Assembly: GCA_035926095.1 (NCBI GenBank)
Contig: JAVRQT010000002.1
Span: forward strand, 1,178,001 to 1,242,000
Reading direction: 5' to 3'
Source: Elasticomyces elasticus
Lineage: Eukaryota > Ascomycota > Dothideomycetes > Mycosphaerellales > Teratosphaeriaceae
DNA length: 64,000 nucleotides
The number at the start of each line of letters is the position of its first letter. The first letter of the stretch is position 1. A program made the position numbers and the translations under genes. Shown here piece after piece: positions 11,623-20,400 of this stretch. The notes beneath the pieces were generated by a model that worked only from the letters and a program-made list of their open reading frames with translations, was not told where the DNA came from and did not search any database.

Positions 11623-12728
11623 TCTACGACTTCCGTACTGTTACTTCCATCACTGCATTGGCGCGGGGACTTCGAAATGTTGCCACCGCGCGACCATTGC
11701 CTTTCCAGCACTTTTGCTGCGTTCAAGCGAGCGTCTTTCCTCGCAGTTCCGGCTGCGACTACATCTCCTTTGCAACGTTACTTCAACGAGCGAGCCAATT
11801 CGGCCACCGCACCTTACGCATTCCCAAGATTTCGCACGAAAGCATGCGGACGTGGCAGCCCACGGTCCAGCATTGCACCTCCATCAACACGAGCATCACA
11901 TCCACGAGAACATCATCAGCGGATCCGACACTGCGATCGGTCCGCAGCACATTCCACCACCCACGAGCAAACATCTCCTCGCAATGTTCACGACTGAGGC
12001 CACAAAAACACCATCAGACGACCGCCATCTCACTGCCATTGATCGCCTTGCTTTCTCTTCGAGCACCCAGGAGCCTGTATTACTGTCACGAACGCTTTTG
12101 TACCACTAGCACTTCTTCACATTGGAAGCAGATTAGGAGGTGTACAGATATGAGCGGACGGCGGAAAAGCAGGCAAGGTGTTTGGACGAGCGAGGAGGCG
12201 CTGTAGTGGTAGTGTGTAGTGTCTTTGATAATGTGTCTGAATAACATCCATAACTGAATTCCTCATCTCACGTCGTCGCCGTCTGGTCTCAGTTTTGCTT
12301 GATGTTCGCCCCCACAAATCCTCTCCTGTCGCGGACATTGTGATGGTGAAGCTTTCGTCACCAGACATCAACACTGTCTACGAAGCGCCGTGGCCTTCAC
12401 TCGTTCGTACGTTCGATGACGACGGCGTTAAGCGATTAGCCTCCATTCACTGAGGTCAGCTCTTGCCTGACGAGCTGTAATCGTCGCTGCAAAATCAAGC
12501 TTGTGGCTGCGCCTCGTTGTGCCCACACGGCGGGGCGCATCCCTCCCTCCTGCCCTCTCGTAAGGAGCAGATCTGTAGGTTATACGAACTGACATCAGCC
12601 TCGACATCAGCCTTATACAGTCTTCTGCTTTCACCTGATTTCAATCAAACAAGCACCACTACTGACCCACTGCGCAACATCGAGCACCGAAGCTGGAAGT
12701 GAGGCAAGTGGAGGAGATCGCCCGCCAT
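11623..12728. other. Intergenic region Cdc25/NCS-1
   Basis: About 1.1 kb lies between two genes on the same strand. Open frames at 11528-12206 overlap each other in several frames and have low-complexity, CA/TC-rich composition, so I do not call them. It should hold the Cdc25 3' UTR and the NCS-1 promoter. Confidence 0.5.
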
Positions 12729-13938
12729 GGGCAAGAGGTGAGTGGTAGCGAGCTTTCCCAGTTTGATAGAGAGGGCTTGGAAGTTGGTAGAAGAGTACGA
12801 AGCAGGGCAGAAGAAGACCAAGGGAAGCGCATCACTGGCACGACATACGCGCGCACAAGGCGATTCTTGTGCATCACAACTACGTATCGCGATTACTCAT
12901 GGGAAACACTGTTTACTTGTGAACGACCGGCCAGCCAGCAGCAAGAGTTTGAGCCATGGAGACACCAGAGAACGTGAAGAAGGTGCATGACATCTACCCG
13001 GACCAACCCCTCGAAGACGACAACCCAAACATACACGTTACTAAGGGCCACGAGCGCAAAGGCTCTCTTTCTGGCGCCATCAACTTCGCTCGAGTGCGGC
13101 CATTCCGGATCCCGCGCATTGTCTCGGAGAGCTATCCAGCTTTCCACAGCAAGCAGGTTGCGGCACTGAAGATCGGAGTGACGGACTTGGAGCAAAAGAT
13201 CAGGAGCAGCACGGGCGTAGCGTACTTGGCGTTGGATGTGAACAAGCTGACATTGCATTGCGACGGTAGTCAGAGCAAGCTGTCACAGCAGGAGCTGCAG
13301 GACCTACAGAAGGCGACACATTTCGATAAGAAGGAGCTGCAGCAATGGTATAAGGGTGAGCATTGCACGTTACCCACCCATATGCTTGTGGCTTGCTGAT
13401 GCCGTTGCCAGGATTCCTCAAGGACTGCCCGTCTGGGATGCTCACTAAGTCTGAGTTTCAAAAGATATACAAGCAGTTCTTTCCATTCGGCGATCCTTCC
13501 AGTTTCGCAGATTATGTCTTCAATGTCTTCGATGCAGACAAGTCAGGTTCCATCGACTTCAAGGAGTTTATCTGCGCACTATCCGTCACATCACGAGGCA
13601 AGATGGAGGATAAGCTGGATTGGGCGTTTCAACTCTACGACATCGATGGGGACGGCAAGATCAGCTACGACGAGATGCTGAAGATTGTCGAGGCAATCTA
13701 CAAGATGGTGGGCAGCATGGTGAAGTTACCAGAAGATGAGGACACACCAGAGAAGCGGGTGAAGAAGATTTTCCGCATGATGGACAAGGATGAGAATGGC
13801 AGTCTAGATATGGCGGAGTTTAAGGTGAGTTGGTATCGTATCTCGTGACTTGCGCAGTACTGACGATCATGATAGGAGGGCAGCAAACGCGACGAGACCA
13901 TTGTATCGGCGTTATCTCTATATGATGGTCTGGTATGA
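12729..13938 (+). CDS. NCS1: Neuronal calcium sensor 1 / frequenin homologue
   Basis: This is an EF-hand calcium sensor that in fungi regulates phosphatidylinositol 4-kinase and calcium tolerance at membranes. The four-exon model gives exactly 190 residues, the canonical NCS-1 length. Exon 1 is only 11 nt (ATGGGCAAGAG, 12729-12739) and supplies the MGKS N-myristoylation start. Introns are 12740-13269 (530 nt), 13356-13411 and 13825-13875. EF1 is degenerate (DCPSGMLTKSEF). EF2 DADKSGSIDFKE, EF3 DIDGDGKISYDE and EF4 DKDENGSLDMAE keep the loop ligands. The conserved tail SALSLYDGLV ends the protein. The first intron is ten times longer than its neighbours. It contains an in-frame open stretch from an ATG at 12956 that would give an isoform without the myristoylation signal. 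Confidence 0.93.
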
Positions 13939-14382
13939 GCATGCACGAATGTGCGGCATTTCTATGAAGCAAGTCAGGTGTGCACAGTGGCGCGTTGCAA
14001 GGCGTACGGAAATATGGAAGCAGTAGTGGCGCAGGCCACATGGTGAATAGTGCATTTTGCATCACAGTGAGCACTGTCTCTAACCCCACACCTTGTCGAC
14101 ACACTCGACTCGACTCCCCCAGCTCAGTGCTTGTTTCCCAAATGGTTCAATCCTACGCCGCATGTATCATCATCTCCAGTGCTTCCATGATCACTGTATG
14201 GTAGACATGGATCAGTCCACCCGGATCTTGATGCTTCCGTTGACCAGTGCCGGCCCACCGAGATTATCTATGGCCTCCATGAGCACGTCGTTGGCCCACT
14301 TCAGGATCCTCTGAGAGCTGGTTGCATCGACGTCCTTCAGCCGCCGAGGACCCTCATGCTCCGCCCCTGTTATAAGCTGGGC
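13939..14382. other. Intergenic region, convergent genes
   Basis: About 440 bases lie between the convergent 3' ends of NCS-1 and the frameshifted gene. Nothing else was recognised. Confidence 0.5.
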
Positions 14383-15178
14383 TTATAGTCGTTGCAGTCC
14401 GGAAACACGCAAAAACCAAGTATACCAAGGAGAATTGGTCAGAGCCACGCCACGCCTAGCCTCCAACGCTAAAGCCCGCATCATCATGTATCCCCTGAAT
14501 ATCGTATTTGGCCGAGGGTGGTGGTAAGGGCCTGGGTCACTCCAACTCGAAACGTCGCTCGGGGGATCTTTGACAAATTCCCATACCTTGAGCAATGCAG
14601 GATACTTCACTCGGATCGTGAAGGGCTGGGTACCGCATAACTCCAAGGCAGCAATATCGGCATCTCTGAGGATACCAGCGTTACGCATCTCCACGATGTG
14701 CGAGTGGTCCGCACCGACTGTAAGTGACTTGAGACTAGCCAGTTTCTTCGTGGTCTGCAATGCATGGAGTCCCAGTTCATTCTCGAAGCTCGTTAGTGCC
14801 AATTCGAGCGTAGGTGTCAGGCAAGTCTCGGTCCGGTCTGAGCAGGATGTGCTTGATTCTGCAGATGTCCTCTGAATGTGAGAATCCGTGCCATTCGGTA
14901 GGTATCATGTTGAAAGCATTGCGCTCGTATAACATTTCGCGTGCCTCATCCCGGACATAGGTACAAACGGCAAGGAGCGCACCAAACTGTCTGCAGCAGC
15001 GTCCGTGGAATGGCAATCGAGAGAGTTGAATAGCTTACTCGGTAGCAGACGTTGGGTCTTCCGTTTCGGAACGCCTCAGCCAGCAGTCTGATGTGAGGAC
15101 ATATTTATAAATTTCCACGCGCAGCTCAGGTGGGAGTGTTTGCAACAGATCAGGGTCAGCGCCAGTGTCAGTCACCAT
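14383..15178 (-). pseudogene. LPPELR-motif (F-box/2EXR-like) protein gene with a frameshift
   Basis: The reading begins at 15178 with MVTDTGADPDLLQTLPPELRVEIYKYVL, the N-terminal signature of the large fungal 2EXR/F-box-like family. An intron at 14991-15038 joins it to QFGALLAVCTYVRDEAREMLYERNAFNM. This frame stops at 14777 (GTNELRE). The family-like remainder continues in another frame to 14383 (SFENELGLHALQTTKKLASLKSLTVG... to VSGLQRL). The two frames overlap around 14777-14825 and no GT-AG intron there joins them. A one-base insertion or two-base deletion near 14805-14825 is therefore the simplest reading. It could be a real decayed gene or a sequencing error. It is a neighbour and likely distant relative of the gene at 15629-16584. 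Function is unknown. Confidence 0.6.
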
Positions 15179-15628
15179 GTGCTGTTTCTGGCGTATTGTG
15201 GATGGTTGGAAGCTTTGGTCATGGCAAAGGGCACTCAGACGCTGCCAAGAGTATGCCTGTGAGGCAGCGAAGCAATGGCAACCTCATGACGTAAGGTGGT
15301 AGGGAGACAAGCTATCTGATATGCTCATCTTCTATACTCAACCATGTGCTGATTTGCTTGTGTCTGTCTGGTGCTCCTTGGCTGTTGGTTTTCAGGCCTT
15401 CTCGCAGTGACCGTGGATAGCAAACACCCCTTACCTCATACCAGGCTTCATAAATGACTCGTTCTGAAGCCGCACAATTCCGCCGTCTCTTTTCCAACAA
15501 GCAACAGCTCGATCCACTGTTGACCATCCTCTGCTTCCGTCCTGAGGGTGTGTGGGACAACAAGCGGCCTAGCCCAACAGCCCATCCACCTCCTTGCTCT
15601 GCTACGATCTTGACACGAACCTTGCGTT
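15179..15628. other. Intergenic region between tandem LPPELR-motif genes
   Basis: About 450 bases lie between two minus-strand genes. A minus-strand open frame at 15312-15659 has basic, low-information composition and overlaps the end of the upstream gene, so I do not call it. Confidence 0.4.
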
Positions 15629-16584
15629 TCAGATCTGCGTAATGATGTTGTTCGCCCAAGCTATTATTAAACCCCGGGATTTGGCACTTACGTCTCTGAG
15701 TCGCTCTGTTATGCCATGGTAAAGCCCATCCCTCTCGCTGTATCCGTCATACCAACCAATCCCCTGACGGAACCAGGGCCAGTTGCAGGTGAGCCAGCCA
15801 GGATGAGTGAGACCCACACCAAAAACCAGGTCTAGAGCCATGGCCTGCACCAACATCTTCTTTTTTGACCGCTCATTTGGAAAGGGGTTGTTGATCTCGA
15901 AGTCGACGAGCAAGTCGAAGCCTGATATGTCGTTCGGCAAGCTGAGTATCTCGGTCCAGGACTCGCGCAGAGAACGATGCTCGAGATTGATAGTGTATGT
16001 CTGGTCAGGAGGAGATGTCCAAAGTCCGACGTCCATCTCAGCGAAGTAAACTGAGCGTCCACGAAGTTGGACCCCGTGGAAGGCCGAGCGGGCAAAAGTG
16101 TGAGCAGAGATTGTGGCCGTTTTCAAAGCAATTCGGCCGCCCGGAGACCGTGACGCGCAAAACGCGGTCAATTTGCAGAGACAGCGCCTCACTTCATCGA
16201 GTCCCTTGATATCTGCACCTTCTGTGCAGTTGAGTACGATGTCTCGCATCTTGCAGAAAGCTGCTGGTTCGACCTCGTTCGCTTCCTCCAGGTCGAATTT
16301 GAATCTGTTGGAGCCGTACAGAATGTCGAAAGCCTCCACGTAGATGTACTTGCTGACTTCAAGCATGCGAGCGAAAGATCTGCGACTATTGTGAGCATGC
16401 TACCAGAGCATGGCGGATGCTTCCAGACTCACTTAGTTGGTTGCGACACGAGCTTCGAGTGTTCAGTCGTAGAACTCGATGGAAGTCGACGCAGTGGGCG
16501 GTCCGCAACTAGGACGAGCTCGTAAATGCATATCCGCAGCTCTGGCGGTAGCCTCTTGAAGAGATCAGCTCGTATATCGGCCAT
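15629..16584 (-). CDS. LPPELR-motif (F-box/2EXR-like) hypothetical protein
   Basis: Two exons (16433-16584 and 15629-16379, intron 16380-16432) encode about 300 residues. The N-terminus MADIRADLFKRLPPELRICIYELVL matches the short F-box-like/2EXR signature of a very large fungal family with mostly unknown function. It is followed by the typical SKYIYVEAFDILYGSNRFKFDL strand. The rest, including SGFDLLVDFEINNPFPNERSKKKM, is unassigned. A second possible intron with a perfect GTAAGT donor and a CAG acceptor lies near the 3' end, from about 15690 to 15634. It is 57 nt and in frame, so both spliced and unspliced forms reach the same stop. The gene lies in tandem with the broken relative downstream. 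Confidence 0.7.
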
Positions 16585-16949
16585 TCTGAGGGAGTTCAGG
16601 TGGTGGTCGTGATGCTGAAGGTGTTCCGAGGCTCCGAGCCAAGTTGCGAGGAAAAAGGTTGCCTCGAATGTGGTGGGGCAATCTGCGGTAAACGAAAGCG
16701 GAAGGAACTGCATTCAAACGCTTTCCGACAATGCCAAGAGTGAATGAGCTGCTGCCGCAGTACCTTTGACGTCGTCCGTCAGTAGGATGTCTCCTAACGC
16801 GTGAAGGTGTCCCAGGGTTAGGAGTCTGCAACCCTTCACAACGCTCCTGTCTTCCGAGTGCCTCTCGATGCGCAAGAGACAAAGCGGCTCAATCGCGGTC
16901 GCCACTTCGTTTGTTCATTATCAGAATTCTAGACCAACAGTCTTAAGAG
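16585..16949. other. Intergenic region
   Basis: About 365 bases lie upstream of the minus-strand LPPELR-motif gene and before the tRNA-like element. It presumably holds that gene's promoter. No other feature is supported. Confidence 0.4.
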
Positions 16950-17096
16950 GGGTGAGTGGTCTCAATGATAAGATACTGAGAGATAACTTAACAGTCGCAT
17001 TACGCGGTAGTGGTTCGCCCACGATTGGTTGCAGCTACGCTCTTCTAAATCTCGCGCGGTCTCTCGGTGATACTGGTTCGAGTCCGGTCTCATCCA
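16950..17096 (+). ncRNA. tRNA-like Pol III element A
   Basis: This 147-nt element begins GGGTGAG and ends CTCATCC plus A, and the two ends pair as a 7-bp acceptor stem (one G:T). An A-box-like TGGTCTCAATG follows the 5' strand. A B-box GGTTCGAGTCC sits in a T-arm (ACTGG/CCGGT) before the 3' strand. A T5 run at 17098-17102 is a Pol III terminator. A D-stem GTCT/AGAT and an anticodon-like stem CTGAG/CTCGG can be drawn. The region between them is far longer than an anticodon loop and has no T at position 33. It is similar along its whole length to the element at 25396-25539. It could be an unusual intron-bearing tRNA, a SINE-like copy or a separate structured RNA. Confidence 0.55.
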
Positions 17097-17102
17097 ATTT
17101 TT

Positions 17103-17654
17103 GCTCCTATCTATAGAAGGCCGGCTTCGACTCTTCAGACCTTCTGGCACCATCCGGCCTCTCTTGCGAAATGCTCTCGCTTCGGGGCGAGAAGCACAGT
17201 GATATGCCCTGCTTTTAGAAAGTGGCAGTAGTCGACTCGTCTACAATCGGGCCGTGCTGGCACATATGGCCTTGCGACAAGAGCTACAACCTCTGCATAG
17301 AGTGTCGTGGAGAACTGTACGGCTTGAAGGCCAGCAGTTTTGTACCGGAATGAAGGCACTTGCATCATGTCGTCGCGCTACACGTTTCTTTGGAAGAGCC
17401 GTGGTGCGTTGCGAGACCCTAGTCCTTGATCCCATTGTGGTGGCTATGGGAGTATTCTGGAGTGTGGTGTCGTCGCCCTACGCATTGGCCACGAAAAGAG
17501 ACTTTCGCTTGACCACATAGACTCAAGCTAGCGCCGGCAGTCTGTCGAGCCAGTCATCGACCGCTCACAGCACCTCACATGCCGAACCACCGCACTTGCT
17601 GCAACAACAACAACGAGATGTGAAGCGTGCCTTCTGGCGCGTCCTCCCGCCAAC
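17103..17654. other. Intergenic region
   Basis: About 550 bases lie between the tRNA-like element and the acetyltransferase start. It presumably holds that gene's promoter and leader. Open frames here are short and overlapping, and nothing is supported. Confidence 0.4.
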
Positions 17655-18646
17655 ATGGCCGTCACGATATCGTCCGCGTCACCATCCACGGTACTCTCCC
17701 CCAACCGCACGCCCAATCGATCACCCATGGAGCCGAATGTCGCAAACGTCGTGCTGGGTAACCTGCACATCCAGCCGTGGTACCCCTCCTTCTATCCGGA
17801 AGACATGGTCGGCGGTCGGAAGGTAGAGTGGCTGCACGTGTGCCAGTGGTGCTTCAGATACACACATGAGATAGCAAAGTACAGCGCGCATTGCGTAGGT
17901 TTATACAGCTTCACGTTAAGGTAAGTGACTGATAGTCACAGAAAGTCTGCCCATTGCGAGAAGACCCTCCTCCAGGCCTAGTGATTTACGAGAAAGACGA
18001 CTACATCATGCACGAAATCGATGGCGAAGAGCACAAGTTATACGCTCAGAACCTCTCCCTTCTCTCGAAACTCTTCTTGGACACCAAGTCCGTCTTCTTC
18101 GACGTCAGCACATTTCTATACTACCCTTTAATCATCAAAACGGACTCACATCCATATGGCCAAGTTGTTGGCTTCTTCAGCAAAGAGAAAATGAGCTGGG
18201 ACAATAACAATGTAGCCTGCATTCTGGTCTTCCCACCTTGGCAGCGCAGAGGACTGGGACAGATACTGATAGCTGCATCGTACGAGTTGGGTAGACGAGA
18301 AGGCAGGTTTGGAGGTCCGGAGCGGCCATTGAGTACGCTGGGTCGGAAAGGATACATTAACTTTTGGTGTGCAGAGGTGTACAGGCATCTGCTACGTGCG
18401 CCTCTGAAGAGGACGGTAACAGTCAAGGATATTAGCGAGGCGACGTATATCATGCAGGAGGATATTCTGGCGGCGTTGAAGGAGATGGATGTTTTGGAAA
18501 GCCGGAAGACGGCTACAGGGAATATTGTGGTGAACAAGAGTAAGCTGCGCGCTTGGGCGGAGAAGCATGCTGTTAGTAAGGAACCAGTTGTGGATACGGA
18601 GGCATTTCTGGAGAGCGAAGACGAGGGGAGCGAGATGGAGGAGTGA
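17655..18646 (+). CDS. MYST-family histone acetyltransferase, Sas2-like
   Basis: The gene has two exons (intron 17895-17941) and encodes 314 residues. MYST enzymes acetylate histone H4/H3 lysines. The short length, lack of a chromodomain and compact zinc finger suggest the Sas2 type, which acetylates H4K16. Visible features are the YPSFYPEDM entry motif, the C2HC finger VCQWCFRYTHEIAKYSAHCKVC (completed only after splicing) and the catalytic-cysteine strand VACILVFPP. The acetyl-CoA loop QRRGLGQILI and the catalytic glutamate in GGPERPLSTLGRKGY are also present. The C-terminus is acidic (SEDEGSEMEE). The start at 17655 is the first ATG in frame with the finger. Assignment to Sas2 rather than another MYST clade rests on size and domain content only. 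Confidence 0.88.
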
Positions 18647-18746
18647 GCCGACGTACACGAGCGTTCGAACGCGTTGATCATCGCTAGTTGCTCCGGGGTC
18701 ACCAACTTTCCCCACGACTCATCGGACCCGATCCATGTGCACAAGC

Positions 18747-19280
18747 TCAAACCATTGCTGGCAACGGCGAAGCATTGTTGTGGAAGTGCGTTCGCCACAC
18801 GCCCTCGCTCGAAATGCGTGGACGGATCACTCTATCCACTACTTCTACCAATGCCGCCCGCATCTCAGTATCGTGCTCGCCACAACTGGCGGCGGCCTGC
18901 CAAAGAGAGATGTCAGCCATACGCTCGATCTCATGATTCCGCCACCCATTCGCAATGATAGGCTGTCGCATCTGCTCCAACTCGCTTGCCTGCTGCGATT
19001 CCGTATTCGCGCTCGGATGGGGGGCTTGCTGCCATCTCGCGATTTTGGTCGCAAGGCTTAGCTCAAGCTGTTCGTCGAAATTGGGCCAATCAAGGTTGTC
19101 GCGCTGATAATCGTATGCTACAAGTCCGAAGTAGCCCATGGCGAAGCCAGTCATTATTGAGCTTTTGTGCTCGAGACCGGCGTGCTGGTAAAGCCTTTTT
19201 GTGCGGAGGAGAGCGATGAGCGAGCTGCTTTCTTCGTCCGAGAGCTTCTTCGTGGCTTTCATCTTGCGTGTGTGTGCCAT
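18747..19280 (-). CDS. Hypothetical protein, member 1 of a tandem paralogue pair
   Basis: This single-exon gene encodes 177 residues and is convergent with the acetyltransferase gene. The start at 19280 (MAHTRKMKATKKLSDEE) aligns with the start of its paralogue at 19881 (MVSTRKMELSTKLSKEE). Shared blocks are a basic N-terminus, an Ala/Leu helix, a hydrophobic Gly-rich stretch SIMTGFAMGYFGLVAYDYQR that could be a short membrane or packing helix, and EIERMADISLWQAAASCGEHDTEM. I recognise no named domain. Function is unknown. Confidence 0.6.
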   Translation of the reverse strand: MAHTRKMKATKKLSDEESSSLIALLRTKRLYQHAGLEHKSSIMTGFAMGYFGLVAYDYQRDNLDWPNFDEQLELSLATKIARWQQAPHPSANTESQQASELEQMRQPIIANGWRNHEIERMADISLWQAAASCGEHDTEMRAALVEVVDRVIRPRISSEGVWRTHFHNNASPLPAMV

Positions 19281-19383
19281 GCTAGCGAAGCGGTTTGTGA
19301 GAGGTAGATGAGAAGTGACTGGCAAGGCGGAACAGAGGTCTTATGAGTACGACGCTGGACATATTTGCCATGCTCGAAGAATC

Positions 19384-19881
19384 TCAACGAGATGGGACAG
19401 AAGCTCGATCGATTCCTACCACCATTGAAATCGCGTTCGATCGCGATACCCCGGCGGCCAGCCTCCTGGACCCCCTTCTTGCTGCGATACAGCGCCCTCT
19501 ATTCATCAGGTCCGTGGCTCGGAAGAATTTCCGAAGTCGTGAGCTCGCCCAGTGCCCTCCCAGCTCCATGTCATGATCGCCACACTTCTCAACTGCCTCC
19601 CACAGCTTGGTGTCTGCCATCTTCTCGATCTCGGCAGCTTCACGCACCTTGCCCATGCTCTGCTCAAGTAGTATGTCGCTCTCGCCTGGCTCGACCATTT
19701 CGCGCTGCCTATCCCATGCTTCATACCCAAAGTAACCGATTGCGAAGCCGACGAGTATGGAACCTTTGGGCTTGAGGTTAGCGGCAGTGCAGAGATCGGT
19801 GGCGTGGATGAGGGCGGTCAGTGTGGTACGTTCCTCCTTGGACAACTTTGTGGAGAGTTCCATCTTGCGGGTGCTGACCAT
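19384..19881 (-). CDS. Hypothetical protein, member 2 of a tandem paralogue pair
   Basis: This single-exon gene encodes 165 residues and is a diverged duplicate of the gene at 18747-19280. It has the same order of blocks: TRKM..STKLS.EE, GSILVGFAIGYFGYEAWDRQRE, then EIEKMADTKLWEAVEKCGDHDMEL. After DMEL the similarity ends and the tail becomes Arg/Ser-rich (KFFRATDLMNRGRCIAARRGSRR). That suggests a frameshift or a rewritten 3' end in this copy. The two genes are about 100 bases apart on the same strand. Function is unknown. Confidence 0.55.
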   Translation of the reverse strand: MVSTRKMELSTKLSKEERTTLTALIHATDLCTAANLKPKGSILVGFAIGYFGYEAWDRQREMVEPGESDILLEQSMGKVREAAEIEKMADTKLWEAVEKCGDHDMELGGHWASSRLRKFFRATDLMNRGRCIAARRGSRRLAAGVSRSNAISMVVGIDRASVPSR

Positions 19882-20400
19882 GCTGTCGAAGAAGTGTCTG
19901 GAAATGCTGGGATGGAGGCAAGCTCAGACAACCACTCGTCTGTACTTGTATGCCGATTGCTGGACTTGTTTGCTCGGTGTGGCGCGAACACCGTCCTGCT
20001 TGCTACCACGAAAGCGCAGCATCCTACGACGTCTTACGCATGCTGGGCACCTAGAAAGCTGAAAGGGAATGTTCTTTGCGGCATTCTGCATGCGCCGGCC
20101 CGCCAGCATCGCTCATATCATACTCTATGAAACTCAATAAATGTTCTATATTATGCTCGTAATTACTGCTGTCACTCTAGTGAATTGCCGCATGCCCTCA
20201 ATGGCGTTGTATCCTCCAATGCAATTATTCAGAAGCGGATCGAAACAAAGAACACTGCCAAGTCAGTGCTCGCAAACAAGCTTTCACAGCCGTTTGATCT
20301 ACGACGCTAGTGACACCTCCCTTAACGGCTGAACCACGAGGCTGCCGCATTCGAGTACCATGTTCCACATCCATACTCGACAACATTGACAACCACTACT
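19882..20400. other. Divergent intergenic region
   Basis: About 520 bases lie between the minus-strand paralogue and the plus-strand TM9SF gene. It presumably holds both promoters. No other feature was recognised. Confidence 0.4.

Noticed and set aside
11528..12206. Overlapping open frames downstream of Cdc25
   Set aside because: Three frames are open at once with CA/TC-rich composition, which is what an untranslated region of this base bias gives.
15312..15659. Open frame as an extra 3' exon of the LPPELR-motif gene at 15629
   Set aside because: A good donor and acceptor exist, but the splice is in a phase that leads directly to the same TGA at 15629. The downstream frame cannot be joined.
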